In this document: in pieces, positions 25,801 to 33,932 of the stretch
Numbering within the stretch: position 1 is the stretch's first letter
Layout of the letters: the number at the start of each line of letters is the position of its first letter
Assembly: GCF_000757385.1 (NCBI RefSeq)
Contig: NZ_JRHH01000002.1
Span: 62,001-126,000, forward strand
Direction of reading: 5' to 3'
Source of the DNA: Flavobacterium aquatile LMG 4008 = ATCC 11947
Lineage (GTDB): Bacteria > Bacteroidota > Bacteroidia > Flavobacteriales > Flavobacteriaceae
DNA: 64,000 nucleotides
Program-made: the position numbers and the translations under genes
Notes under the pieces: model-generated
What the model was told of the DNA's origin: nothing
Databases searched by the model: none
What the model saw: only the letters and a program-made list of their open reading frames with translations

Positions 25801-28226
25801 TGTTGTGTTGAAAAAGAAGTGAATGTTACTGTTACTTGTTCTCCAGGAATAGTTGGACATATTGTCCAAGTTACATTTGAATTACTTGGATAGTTTCCGT
25901 TTGTTCCTCCATTATCAACAAATGTTCCTCCACAAACTGGTGGAGCAATTGCTGTAGTGATAGGTCTTGGACCTGCCCATGTACTAACATCAGTAGGAGA
26001 ACATGAACTTCTCACATAAATGTCATAACATGTTTCTGGAGTTAATCCTGTTAAAGTAAAAGGGTTTGATCCTGCAGCAATCCAACCTGTAGCTGATGCT
26101 GATGGATAAGGAGATCCGCAAGGTAAAGCAAGTACTTGCCAAGCTGTTGCGGTTCCTGTTTCTGTCCATGCAAGATTAACTGTAGTTGATGTTATTGCCG
26201 AAGTTAAAAATGATTGCGGTTGAGGACAAGTTGGTGGTGGACCACAAGTAATATTTGATGTCCATCCCGGTGCATTTGTTGAAGCACCACTTCTAAATCT
26301 AAAAGTTAAACAACCGTCAGCACTAGTTGAAGTAAATGAACCTGGGTTTGTAGTTCCCCAAAATGCACCAGGTACTCCTCCAGGAACTGTACCTGCTGGA
26401 TTGCCACTTGAGATTAAATCTGGAGCAGAAACTGCACTTCCATTATAGATATACAAACCATCTGCTACAGCTTGTGTGTTAAAACTCGTAAAAGTTACTG
26501 TCACCACATCTCCTGGTGTTAAAGGACAAATTGTAACATTATAATTTGAGTTATTAGCATAGTTTGCCGTTGAACCAGCTGGATCAGAAAATGTAGTTCC
26601 GCAAGCTGGCGTTACTTGTAGAGTTGTTCCTGAAACTATTGTTGTCCATTCGCTTACTTCTTGTGGAGTAGTAGTTGCGTCACAAACCGCTCTTACGTAA
26701 AAGTCATAACAAGTATCTGGAGTTAAACCTCCAAGTGTAAATGGGTTTGAAGGAGCATCAACAAAACCTGTAGTTGTTTCTGTTGGAGTTGGTGAGCCAC
26801 ATGGTAAAGCTAGAACTTGCCATTGTGTTGCTGTACCTGTATTAGTCCATGCTAAATTTACAGAAGTTGCTGTTAAACCTGATCTAACAACTGATATTGG
26901 TTTTGGACATGGTGGTGGTGGACCACAAGTAACATTAGATGTCCATCCAGAAGCCACTATTGTAGCATTACTTCTAAATCTAAACGTTAAACATCCATCA
27001 GCACTTGATGATGTAAATGGGCCAGGAATTGAAGTTCCCCAAAAAGAACCAGCCAATCCACCTGGAACTGTTCCCGCTGGATTTGTACTTGTTATTTGAG
27101 GAGAAGCAGTAGTTGCTCCATTAAAAACGTATAAACCATCAGCATTTGCTTCGGTGTTAAAAGTTGTAAAAGTTACAGTGACAACTTCTCCAGGAGTAAC
27201 AGGACAAATTGTTAGAGTGTTATCTACATTGTTACCATAATTGGCAGCAGCGCCGGGATCTAAATAATTTCCACCGCATATTGGAGGTGCAATAGGTGTA
27301 CAAAATTGTGAAGGACCAACCCATTCACTATTGATACCGTCACCACATAATGCTCTTACGTAGTATTTATAACATGTATTTGCAGAAAGTCCAGTGGCAG
27401 TATAAGGTAATGCTCCATTATACACAACTCCTGTTCCTGTTGGAGCTGAAGCAACTGGAACAACCTCAATTTCCCATGAAGTTGCACCACTTGGGTTAGC
27501 CCAAGATAAATTGGCTTGATTAAATAAGATACCTGATGATGTTAACGTAGTAGGATCTAAACATCTCTCTGAAACTCTTACATTGTCTAATAACCATCTG
27601 TCACCACTAATACCAGTAACCGTTTGGGTATATTTCATTACGAATGCAATGTAAACTTGAGTTCCAGCAGGCATTGATGCAGGAAAATCTATAACTTTTT
27701 CAGTATAAACATTGAAAGGATTTTGAACTCCATCTTCATCAATTGTTAATTCGTTTTCGTCGTATTCTTCAAGTAATGTATAATCAGCAGGATTGGTTTG
27801 AGTTGCTGTTACAGGTGCAATTTTTACTTGATAAATAGTACCCGTATTTCCATTAGTAAAAGTACGAGCAAAGAAACGCAACTGACCATTTGTAGGAATG
27901 GTAATAAGTGGCGTAGCAAGGTAATCCTCAGAGGTGTTACCAATTCCAATGTTTTCTCTGTTCATGTATGCTGCGTTTGTACCAGCATACACTAATGGAG
28001 GTGTTGGCGGGGTAACTACACCATTATTGATATTCCAACGTTGGGCTAAGCCGACTCCGTTGTCAAAAACTGCCCAGTTCCCAGTGCCTAAAGTCCAGTT
28101 TGTGGATGGCAAAGGCGTTGGGCCTGTTGTGCTTTCAAATCCTTCAGTGCCAGGAATTGGAAACTGAGCGTATCCAGCAAGTGAAAGAAATAAAGTAACG
28201 ATTAGTAAAGTAATTTTCTTCATCAA
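22887..28226 (-). CDS. Giant modular secreted protein with T9SS type B sorting domain (CUB, FN3 and Ig-like repeats)
   Basis: The 1779-residue protein has a signal peptide (1-21, SLAGYAQ). Order: a MAM/choice-of-anchor-like beta domain (about 22-215); four FN3 modules alternating with three CUB-like modules (about 220-960; FN3 signature LAWTNTGTATQWQVLALPCG, CUB signature VTVTFTSFNTQAVADGLYIY); a pre-peptidase-like domain (about 970-1115); an Ig-like module (about 1120-1190); five 68-73-residue repeats of the form LCQNTTAP...STNGITGTWSPATIDTS (about 1190-1540); two more Ig-like modules; and a C-terminal domain (about 1695-1779) with GISPNNDDLNDSF, FNRYGGKVYA and GTYYYVIE. The last is the gliding-motility-associated (type B) T9SS signal. 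It is exported through T9SS and probably acts in adhesion or matrix binding; no catalytic domain was seen. Confidence 0.9.
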   Translation of the reverse strand: MMKKITLLIVTLFLSLAGYAQFPIPGTEGFESTTGPTPLPSTNWTLGTGNWAVFDNGVGLAQRWNINNGVVTPPTPPLVYAGTNAAYMNRENIGIGNTSEDYLATPLITIPTNGQLRFFARTFTNGNTGTIYQVKIAPVTATQTNPADYTLLEEYDENELTIDEDGVQNPFNVYTEKVIDFPASMPAGTQVYIAFVMKYTQTVTGISGDRWLLDNVRVSERCLDPTTLTSSGILFNQANLSWANPSGATSWEIEVVPVASAPTGTGVVYNGALPYTATGLSANTCYKYYVRALCGDGINSEWVGPSQFCTPIAPPICGGNYLDPGAAANYGNNVDNTLTICPVTPGEVVTVTFTTFNTEANADGLYVFNGATTASPQITSTNPAGTVPGGLAGSFWGTSIPGPFTSSSADGCLTFRFRSNATIVASGWTSNVTCGPPPPCPKPISVVRSGLTATSVNLAWTNTGTATQWQVLALPCGSPTPTETTTGFVDAPSNPFTLGGLTPDTCYDFYVRAVCDATTTPQEVSEWTTIVSGTTLQVTPACGTTFSDPAGSTANYANNSNYNVTICPLTPGDVVTVTFTSFNTQAVADGLYIYNGSAVSAPDLISSGNPAGTVPGGVPGAFWGTTNPGSFTSTSADGCLTFRFRSGASTNAPGWTSNITCGPPPTCPQPQSFLTSAITSTTVNLAWTETGTATAWQVLALPCGSPYPSASATGWIAAGSNPFTLTGLTPETCYDIYVRSSCSPTDVSTWAGPRPITTAIAPPVCGGTFVDNGGTNGNYPSNSNVTWTICPTIPGEQVTVTFTSFSTQQNSDILSVYDGSSTAGVLLGTYSGTAIPPQFIASTASGCLTFVFVSNGSVESTGWVANVTCAPVPTCPRPTVLVATPLTATSVNLSWLENGSATSWEVIIQPAGTGLPPANAVGTIVNTNSYIATGLDTNINYEYYVRAVCSSTDISTWNGPTNFILITSCTDSISFCGDDQTYNGTTNVPSLGSPGCLGSTPNPAWYNFQIETSGPLTFQISQTNAVTGAPIDVDFILWGPLTGPTCTGLYDYPDGNTTFPTNVVDCSYSTAAVEFADIPNAIQGQYYTLLITNFSNQPSTIEFGPTPTSTGTAICPCTVELEPNVTVCGNSYTIVATSTNTTDFTWYNGTTLIPGETGPTLTVATSGTYKCVVACGLLDPEEDTITVTFNTPVTPTFDPISNLCQNTTAPILPLTSTNGITGTWSPSTIDTSVAGTFTYDFTPDTTPTQTCVSNVTVEVTVIGESTPTFNAIPDVCQNTTSPVLPAVSTNGITGTWSPATIDSSVVGTVVYTFTPDTTVAGQACALPTTLSVTVINQVITTFAPISNICIGSTAPILPTTSLEGIAGSWLPATVDTSVAGTTVYTFTPDVGICATTATLSVTIDALTASVFNPIAGLCQNATAPVLPLTSTNGITGTWSPATIDTSVVGTFYYIFYPDAGQCADTTTISVTIVTPTVASFTQIGPLCSGTTAPTLPLTSSNGITGTWSPTTIDTSVAGTFTYTFTTTDTCATGTTMNVVVVSTPIVSAVANVNACDSYTLPTLSVGNYFSSAGGTGSQLAVGTVITATQTIYVYAANTNGTTTCTDEESFNVTIVNSPQFSVEGGCDGAVYVLEVVNANFDSALATYSWTNPSGTVIGTNSPTITVTTPGNYTCQVTVGACSTSFVFEANSTTCLIQKGISPNNDDLNDSFDLTGFNVKQLTLFNRYGGKVYAKANYTNEWNGQSDKGDELPDGTYYYVIERDGMEAKTGWIYINREIK
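23610..24660 (-). repeat. Five tandem coding repeats of about 205-220 bp inside the T9SS cargo gene
   Basis: The encoded repeats all contain a variant of NGITGTWSPATIDTSVAGT followed by a cysteine-containing strand. Some neighbouring units are nearly identical in protein sequence, suggesting recent internal duplication. Repeat number is likely to differ between strains. Confidence 0.75.
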
Positions 28227-28386
28227 ATGATTTTTTTAATTAAATGATTAATTGTGTTTGTTTGATTTTAATCTCCAAATTTAACAAAATTTATAAATAA
28301 AGTGATAAAAATCCAGTTTTTAACTAAATTAAATTATCAGACAAAAATTTAAATTGCTGATTGTCTCATATTTTACACATTTTATC

Positions 28387-28394
28387 TATTTTTG
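28387..28394 (+). promoter_or_regulatory. -7 promoter element TATTTTTG of hflX, with TTG at 28361-28363
   Basis: TATTTTTG matches TAnnTTTG 18 bases before the ATG at 28412. A longer reading from the TTG at 28361 would place this promoter inside the gene, which argues for the ATG start. Confidence 0.55.
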
Positions 28395-28411
28395 CAAGAG
28401 AAGAAGAAATT

Positions 28412-29632
28412 ATGATAGAAAAGGAAAAAATAAATTTTGAAAAGACTGTTGTTGTGGGAGTTGTAACTCAAAATCAAAGTGAGGAAAAACTTACAGAATA
28501 TTTAGATGAATTAGAATTTTTGACATTTACTGCTGGTGGAGAAGTTGTAAAACGATTTTGGCAAAAAATGGACAAGCCAAATCCTAAAACTTTTTTAGGC
28601 ACTGGTAAAATGGATGAAATTGCATTGTATTGCAAGGAAAATGAAATTTCGACGGTGATTTTTGATGATGAATTATCGCCCTCACAACAAAAAAATATTT
28701 CTAAAGTAATTGATTCTAAAATATTAGATAGAACAAATCTTATCTTAGATATTTTTGCGCAACGTGCTGAATCTTCATATGCTAGAACTCAAGTAGAGCT
28801 TGCACAATGTCAATATTTATTGCCAAGATTATCTGGTATGTGGACACACCTTGAACGACAAAAAGGAGGTATTGGTTTGCGCGGCCCAGGTGAAACTGAA
28901 ATTGAAACCGATAGACGAATTGTTCGTGATAGAATTGCTTTATTAAAAGAAAAAATCAAAACTATTGACAGACAAATGTCGGTGCAACGAAGTAATCGTG
29001 GTGCTATGGTTCGAGTTGCTTTGGTTGGATATACCAACGTGGGAAAATCTACTTTGATGAACGTGATTAGTAAAAGTGAAGTGTTTGTAGAAAACAAACT
29101 TTTTGCAACTTTAGATACAACGGTTAGAAAAGTGGTTATTGGAAATTTGCCTTTTTTACTTTCGGACACGGTTGGTTTTATTAGAAAATTACCTACACAA
29201 TTGGTAGAATCTTTTAAAAGCACGTTGGATGAAGTTCGTGAAGCTGATTTATTGCTTCATATTGTTGATATTTCGCATCCCGATTTTGAAGACCATATTG
29301 CGTCTGTAAATCAGATTTTGATGGATATTAAGAGTAATAACAAACCAGTTATTATGGTTTTTAATAAAATTGACGCTTTTAAACATTTGACAATTGATGA
29401 AGACGATTTAATTACTGAAAAAACATCCAAACATTATACGCTTGAAGAATGGAAGCAAACTTGGATGAGTAATGTTGGCGCCGAAAATGCCTTGTTTATT
29501 TCTGCTATAGAAAAAGAAAATTTTGAAGAATTTAGAGAGCGTATTTATGAAAAAGTGCGCGAAATTCATGTTACTCGTTTTCCTTACAATAAATTTTTAT
29601 ATCCTGATTTTAAAGATATTGTGGTTGAGTAA
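28412..29632 (+). CDS. hflX: GTPase HflX
   Basis: HflX binds the 50S ribosomal subunit and rescues stalled or heat-damaged ribosomes. The 406-residue protein has the HflX N-terminal domain with GTGKMDEI, the helical linker GGIGLRGPGETEIETDRR (about 155-172), and the G domain: GYTNVGKST (G1), the DTT of G2, DTVGF (G3), NKID (G4) and an FISA (G5) near 360. I chose the ATG at 28412 over a TTG at 28361, because a consensus promoter overlaps the latter and the added residues look non-conserved. It appears to be monocistronic. Confidence 0.95.
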   Translation: MIEKEKINFEKTVVVGVVTQNQSEEKLTEYLDELEFLTFTAGGEVVKRFWQKMDKPNPKTFLGTGKMDEIALYCKENEISTVIFDDELSPSQQKNISKVIDSKILDRTNLILDIFAQRAESSYARTQVELAQCQYLLPRLSGMWTHLERQKGGIGLRGPGETEIETDRRIVRDRIALLKEKIKTIDRQMSVQRSNRGAMVRVALVGYTNVGKSTLMNVISKSEVFVENKLFATLDTTVRKVVIGNLPFLLSDTVGFIRKLPTQLVESFKSTLDEVREADLLLHIVDISHPDFEDHIASVNQILMDIKSNNKPVIMVFNKIDAFKHLTIDEDDLITEKTSKHYTLEEWKQTWMSNVGAENALFISAIEKENFEEFRERIYEKVREIHVTRFPYNKFLYPDFKDIVVE

Positions 29633-29637
29633 TTCCA

Positions 29638-29785
29638 AGTCGCGATAGTGATTGCAATGAAAAGCCCGGAACAAAAAAAGAGTGTGGTTCTTGTAGTAAA
29701 AAAGCGACTGAAAGAAGCTCTTTTTACTACTTAGAACCACCTCTTTTTTGTGAGGACTTGTAATGTAAAGCGCGGCCATTCGCCC
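29638..29785 (+). repeat. Dispersed structured intergenic element, copy B
   Basis: A very long hairpin: ACAAAAAAAGAG (29671-29682) / CTCTTTTTTGT (29741-29751), GTGGTTCT (29684-29691) / AGAACCAC (29733-29740), GTAGTAAAAA (29693-29702) / TTTTTACTAC (29721-29730), then AGC/GCT and an 11-nt loop GACTGAAAGAA (29706-29716). The loop has the same length and pattern as copy A (GACCAACGGAA) although the stems have different sequences. Flanks GATTGCAATGAAAAGC and GGCCATTCGCCC link it to copies A and C. Confidence 0.65.
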
Positions 29786-29786
29786 T

Positions 29787-29817
29787 AAAAAAAGCCTCTA
29801 TTTCTAGAAGCTTTTTT
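29787..29817. terminator. Bidirectional terminator between the hflX region and the DUF3078 gene
   Basis: AAAAAAGC and GCTTTTTT arms with inner TCTA/TAGA pairing around a TTTC loop lie between convergent transcripts. Confidence 0.75.
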
Positions 29818-29831
29818 GTGATAATTTGTAT

Positions 29832-30761
29832 TTAAAATCCGTAATTGATTCCTAAACCGAAAATTTGTCTTGTTTGTAAACCTTGAAAAGCGTTGTCGTC
29901 ATAAACGGCTTGAAAGGCAAGATTTGTTGAGAAATACTTGTTGATTTTCATGACAATAGCAAGTGTGTAATCGACGTCTACATTTTGTGGATCTTCAAGA
30001 TAATTGCTGTATAAATTTAAAGTGTTTTCGGCAGATACATTTTCCATAATATTAAATTTGTAATATCCAGAAGCGTAGAAACCTAACTCGTAACGCAATG
30101 ATTTATTGACATCTACTCCAAAATAAGTTCCGTCTACATAACCCGGAATTGAAGTATAATCTTTATCTACTAAAGTAATTTTGGAAGTTAATGGCGCCAA
30201 ATTCACTTTTAGATTATCACTTTTTTTCCAAAATAAACCTGGGCCAAAAGTTAAATATCCTGGAGATAAAAAGTTGGTGTTTTCGGTTCTAATTTCGGCG
30301 CCGTTTGCATCTGTTCCATAAACGAAACCTTTGGTAAATTGTGTTCTAAAATTTACAAAAAACGAATAATACCATTCGCCAAATGCTTTTTTGCCTAAGA
30401 TAGAATTGAACTCTAATCGGTCATCGGTTTTTTTCTCGAAGTTGGAGTTTTTTGTTTGAACCAATCCGTAAGAAGCCAAGATTTTGTTATCCCAAGTTAA
30501 ATCACCTTTTTTGTAGTTAAAATCGTAGTTTAAAGCAAGGTTTCCCGAGATATTGTCTTCACCACCAGCAACCCAATTATTGAAACTTGATTGGTTAAAA
30601 AGAAAGGTAACGGTTCCTTTTTTTCTCCATCCGTCACTTATGGTGTCGTTTAATTTTTTAACTGCTTTTTCTGTATTTTGAGCAAGTTCTTTCTCTGTAT
30701 TTTGTGCATTAAGTGATGTAATACCAAAAAACAGCATTAGTAAAAGTAAAGTTTTTTTCAT
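29832..30761 (-). CDS. DUF3078 family secreted/outer-membrane protein
   Basis: The 309-residue protein has a signal peptide (MKKTLLLLMLFFGITSLNAQ) and the DUF3078 pattern: WRKKGTVTFLFNQSSFNNWVAGGEDNISG near residue 47, then alternating beta-strands with aromatic ends up to the closing LGINYGF. This suggests an outer-membrane beta-barrel; the role is unknown. I chose the Met at 30761 because the 14 extra codons back to 30803 precede the signal peptide and cover a -7 element (30787-30794). It lies downstream of the suf cluster but has its own promoter. Confidence 0.8.
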   Translation of the reverse strand: MKKTLLLLMLFFGITSLNAQNTEKELAQNTEKAVKKLNDTISDGWRKKGTVTFLFNQSSFNNWVAGGEDNISGNLALNYDFNYKKGDLTWDNKILASYGLVQTKNSNFEKKTDDRLEFNSILGKKAFGEWYYSFFVNFRTQFTKGFVYGTDANGAEIRTENTNFLSPGYLTFGPGLFWKKSDNLKVNLAPLTSKITLVDKDYTSIPGYVDGTYFGVDVNKSLRYELGFYASGYYKFNIMENVSAENTLNLYSNYLEDPQNVDVDYTLAIVMKINKYFSTNLAFQAVYDDNAFQGLQTRQIFGLGINYGF

Positions 30762-30786
30762 GTTTTTAAGTTTTGAATTTCTAACA

Positions 30787-30794
30787 CAAATGTA
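30787..30794 (-). promoter_or_regulatory. -7 promoter element TACATTTG of the DUF3078 gene
   Basis: TACATTTG on the minus strand matches TAnnTTTG and lies 25 bases before the ATG at 30761. Confidence 0.5.
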
Positions 30795-30859
30795 GTAATC
30801 CATTTTAATTCATGAAAATTATAAAGTAAAGATAATCAGTTGATTTTGTAGAATTTGTT

Positions 30860-31369
30860 CTACTTTTTACTCTTAAATAATGGTACCGCTGAGCAAGCTT
30901 CGCCATACATAATACTTTTTGCAAATGGCTGAAGATGTTGTGCTGCAAGAACATAGGCGCTTTCGGGAACAGGTTTTTTAGAACAACCTTTAATGATTAC
31001 TGGTTTGTCTTTGTAGACATTATAATCAATATTTTCAAGTAAATCTTGGTAAATAGCCGATTCTAAATTCGCCAAATTACCTGAAATTACTTTCTTAGCA
31101 AATGGTGCTGCATGGATAGTAACTAAAATACTAGCCCAAGCCGGAATTATAGCATCAGTTGAGCAATATACAGCGACATAATGATTTTGATATTGTGACC
31201 AATCATGATTCTTAAGTGCTTCGCGAAAGTCTTTTTCTTTAAGTAAAAAACCTTCGTAAAGCCATTGTGAAATATCAATCTGTGTTCGAACTTCGGTTGG
31301 ATAATAATCTTCCAAATCGAAAACTTCGAGCACAGAATTAGCTACTTTATTTATTATTTCTTGTGACAT
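30860..31369 (-). CDS. DUF2480 family protein
   Basis: The 169-residue protein is a full-length DUF2480 member: VFDLEDYYPTEVRTQIDIS, FREALKNHDWSQYQNHYVAV and a C-terminal VIIKGCSKKPVPESAYV. It is cytosolic, without signal peptide or membrane segments. The function is unknown, but the family is restricted to Bacteroidota and is repeatedly found at the end of the suf cluster as here, 43 bases after sufT. That position suggests a part in Fe-S cluster assembly or delivery. Confidence 0.8.
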   Translation of the reverse strand: MSQEIINKVANSVLEVFDLEDYYPTEVRTQIDISQWLYEGFLLKEKDFREALKNHDWSQYQNHYVAVYCSTDAIIPAWASILVTIHAAPFAKKVISGNLANLESAIYQDLLENIDYNVYKDKPVIIKGCSKKPVPESAYVLAAQHLQPFAKSIMYGEACSAVPLFKSKK

Positions 31370-31412
31370 TTTTTAATCTGAAATCAAAAATCGTTAATCT
31401 TCAATCAGAAAT

Positions 31413-31736
31413 CTAAAGCATTCCTAATTCTAACTTTGCTTCTTCACTCATTAAATCTTTACTCCAAGGTGGATCAAAAGTAATTTCTACTTCGCATGAT
31501 TTAATAGTGTCAATTTTTTGCACTTTTTCTTCTACTTCACGAGGTAAAGTTTCGGCAACTGGGCAGTTTGGTGAGGTTAACGTCATTAAAACTTTCACTT
31601 CGTTATCTTCATTAATCATTACGTCGTAGATTAATCCGAGTTCGTAAATATCAACAGGGATTTCAGGATCGTAAATTCCCTTTAATACTTTTACAACGCT
31701 TTCTCCTAAGTTTATTTCGTCTTTAAATTCTTCCAT
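31413..31736 (-). CDS. sufT: SUF-associated DUF59/MIP18 family protein (SufT/PaaD-like)
   Basis: The 107-residue protein is a single DUF59 domain: VLKGIYDPEIPVDIYELGLIYD, then TLTSPNCPVAETLP with the conserved Cys, and EITFDPPWSKDLMSEEAK. SufT-type proteins help mature Fe-S proteins, probably by handing clusters to targets. It lies 36 bases after sufE in the suf operon. Confidence 0.9.
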   Translation of the reverse strand: MEEFKDEINLGESVVKVLKGIYDPEIPVDIYELGLIYDVMINEDNEVKVLMTLTSPNCPVAETLPREVEEKVQKIDTIKSCEVEITFDPPWSKDLMSEEAKLELGML

Positions 31737-31772
31737 ATCTATGCTGAACTTGTTTCAGTTTCTTTTTAATTA

Positions 31773-32192
31773 TTAATTTTTAGCATTAAATGCCAAAGCG
31801 TACATTTTTATTTCTTTTATCATCGATACCAATCCATTAGCGCGCGTTGGAGATAGATGCTCTTTTAGTCCAATTTCGTCAATAAAATCGGTATTTGCCT
31901 CTAAAATATCGGATGCTTTTTGATTGGAAAATGCTCTTATTAAAATGGCAATTATTCCTTTTGTTAAAATGGCATCACTATCTGCTGTGAACACGATTTT
32001 ATCGTCATTTTGCTCACCGTGAACCCATACTTTAGATTGACAACCTTTGATAATATTGTCTTCAGTCTTGTATTTTTCGTCAATTAAAGGCAATGATTTT
32101 CCTAAATCGATGATGTACTCGTAGCGTTGCATCCAATCGTCAAACATTGAAAACTCATCTACTATTTCTTCTTGTATTTCTTTGATCGTCAT
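31773..32192 (-). CDS. sufE: Cysteine desulfuration protein SufE
   Basis: SufE takes the persulfide sulfur from SufS and passes it to the SufBCD scaffold. The 139-residue protein shows IVDEFSMFDDWMQRYEYIID near the start and the sulfur-accepting Cys in IIKGCQSKVWV (about residue 50), then the conserved AILIRAFSNQ region. It follows the lipoprotein gene by 11 bases. Confidence 0.95.
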   Translation of the reverse strand: MTIKEIQEEIVDEFSMFDDWMQRYEYIIDLGKSLPLIDEKYKTEDNIIKGCQSKVWVHGEQNDDKIVFTADSDAILTKGIIAILIRAFSNQKASDILEANTDFIDEIGLKEHLSPTRANGLVSMIKEIKMYALAFNAKN

Positions 32193-32203
32193 TCTATTAC
32201 AAA

Positions 32204-32674
32204 TTATTTTTTGACATTAAAAGATACAATTTTATTTACCAATTTTTCAATTTCTACTGGAGGAAAACCGTGATCAAAATCAACTGTTTTGTATTCTACT
32301 CCATCAACCGTGATTTTTAAATTTGCAATTGCTGCACCATCATAAAATCGTTTTTGAGTTGGATCTTTAAATGTCGCTAATTGATCTAATTTTACTGAAT
32401 TCAAATAACTATTTAGTTCTTTGTTAACATCGTCCGAAATTTTCACTGCTTCTCCTTTATCTTTCACATCTCGTTCATTAACAACAGAAACCATTTGATT
32501 TTCAATAGTTATCTTTTCATAAAATCCTCTTGAGGAAGCTTCATATTCTATTTTTGGAACTTTGTATTCTTTCACTTCCGAAATGGTTTTAGACTCATTT
32601 TCCACCACATTCTTTTGATTATTACAACCAACAAATGCAAAAACCGATACAACTACTAAGGCTAATTTTCTCAT
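32204..32674 (-). CDS. Uncharacterised lipoprotein inside the suf operon
   Basis: I do not recognise a characterised family. The 156-residue protein has a clear lipobox (FAFVGC, Cys 17) followed by a polar linker. The body contains ASSRGFYEKITIENQMVSVVNE and a conserved-looking DFDHGFPPVEIEKLVNKIVS near the C-terminus, suggesting a small alpha/beta domain in the periplasm or at the outer membrane. It is tightly packed between sufS and sufE (11-base gaps on both sides), which is odd for an envelope protein in a cytosolic Fe-S pathway. Confidence 0.75.
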   Translation of the reverse strand: MRKLALVVVSVFAFVGCNNQKNVVENESKTISEVKEYKVPKIEYEASSRGFYEKITIENQMVSVVNERDVKDKGEAVKISDDVNKELNSYLNSVKLDQLATFKDPTQKRFYDGAAIANLKITVDGVEYKTVDFDHGFPPVEIEKLVNKIVSFNVKK

Positions 32675-32685
32675 AATTTAATTTT

Positions 32686-33900
32686 TTAAGACAACATCGT
32701 TTTGGCTTTTTTCACCGCTTCAACAAAGATATCAATTTCTTCTTTAGAATTGTAAAAAGCAAAACTTGCTCTTATTGTTCCGGGAATTTTATAGAAATCC
32801 ATAATTGGTTGTGCGCAATGATGTCCAGTTCGTACTGCTATTCCTAATTTATCGATAATCGTGCCAATATCATACGGATGAATTCCGTCAATATTAAAGG
32901 AAATTACTGATGTTTTTTCTTTTGCCGTTCCGAAAATTCTTAAGCCTTCAATTTCTAATAATTTTGAAGTTGCATACTCTAATAATTCGTGTTCGTAGGC
33001 TTGAATGTTTTCAAATCCTACTTCGTTCAAATAATCAATTGCGGTTCCAAGAACAATTCCGCCTGCAATATTTGGTGTTCCTGCTTCAAATTTGTGAGGC
33101 AAATCGGCATACGTAGTTTTCTCGAACGAAACCGTTGCAATCATTTCGCCGCCACCTTGATATGGAGGTAATTTTCTAAGCCATTCTTCTTTTCCGTATA
33201 AAACTCCAGTTCCTGTTGGCCCGCAGATTTTATGTCCCGAAAACACATAAAAATCGCAATCCAATTCTTGAACATTTGGTTTTAAATGTGGCACAGCTTG
33301 CGCACCATCGATTAAAACTGCAGCTCCAAATTGATGCGCTTTATCAATAATGTATTTTATTGGATTTAAAGTTCCTAACGCATTAGAAATATGATTTACA
33401 GTAACAATCTTAGTTTTATCTGAAAGTAATTTATCGAATTCTGAAAGAATCAATTCACCTTCTTCATTCATCGGAATTACTACCAATTTTGCTCCTGTTT
33501 TCTCACAAAGCATTTGCCAAGGAACAATATTACTGTGATGTTCTAGTGCCGAAACCATAACCTCATCACCAGCTTTTAAAATAGATGCAAACCCATTTGC
33601 AATAGCATTAATTCCGTGGGTTGTTCCTGCTGTAAAAATTACTTCATATGGGAACTTTGCATTTATATGATTTTGGATTTTACCGCGAGAAACCTCGTAA
33701 GCATCAGTCGCCAATTGACTTAAAGTGTGAACACCACGATGAATATTGGCATTTATTTCTTCATAATATTTTACGATGGCATCAATCACAACTTTTGGTT
33801 TTTGCGAAGTGGCGCCGTTATCGAAATATACTAACGGTTTTCCGTTTACTTTTTGCGTAAGTATCGGAAAATCGGCTCTTATTTTATTTATATCTAACAT
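32686..33900 (-). CDS. sufS: Cysteine desulfurase SufS
   Basis: SufS uses pyridoxal phosphate to take sulfur from cysteine for Fe-S cluster assembly. The 404-residue protein starts DINKIRADFPIL and shows NGATSQKP, the PLP lysine in VFSGHKICGPTGTG (about 223-236) and the active-site Cys in RTGHHCAQP (about 360). This is the group II (SufS) form and its partner SufE is two genes downstream. A -7 element TACTTTTG at 33925-33932 shows that this half of the suf genes has its own promoter. Confidence 0.97.
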   Translation of the reverse strand: MLDINKIRADFPILTQKVNGKPLVYFDNGATSQKPKVVIDAIVKYYEEINANIHRGVHTLSQLATDAYEVSRGKIQNHINAKFPYEVIFTAGTTHGINAIANGFASILKAGDEVMVSALEHHSNIVPWQMLCEKTGAKLVVIPMNEEGELILSEFDKLLSDKTKIVTVNHISNALGTLNPIKYIIDKAHQFGAAVLIDGAQAVPHLKPNVQELDCDFYVFSGHKICGPTGTGVLYGKEEWLRKLPPYQGGGEMIATVSFEKTTYADLPHKFEAGTPNIAGGIVLGTAIDYLNEVGFENIQAYEHELLEYATSKLLEIEGLRIFGTAKEKTSVISFNIDGIHPYDIGTIIDKLGIAVRTGHHCAQPIMDFYKIPGTIRASFAFYNSKEEIDIFVEAVKKAKTMLS

Positions 33901-33924
33901 CCTTATTTATAAAAATTCTAAATA

Positions 33925-33932
33925 CAAAAGTA
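33925..33932 (-). promoter_or_regulatory. -7 promoter element TACTTTTG of the sufS operon, with a TTTG at 33956-33959
   Basis: On the minus strand TACTTTTG matches TAnnTTTG 24 bases before the sufS ATG, with an upstream TTTG near the expected -33 position (spacing slightly long). Confidence 0.55.

Noticed and set aside
28361..28411. TTG start for hflX
   Set aside because: It is an alternative start whose codons overlap a consensus promoter; the ATG at 28412 gives the normal HflX start.
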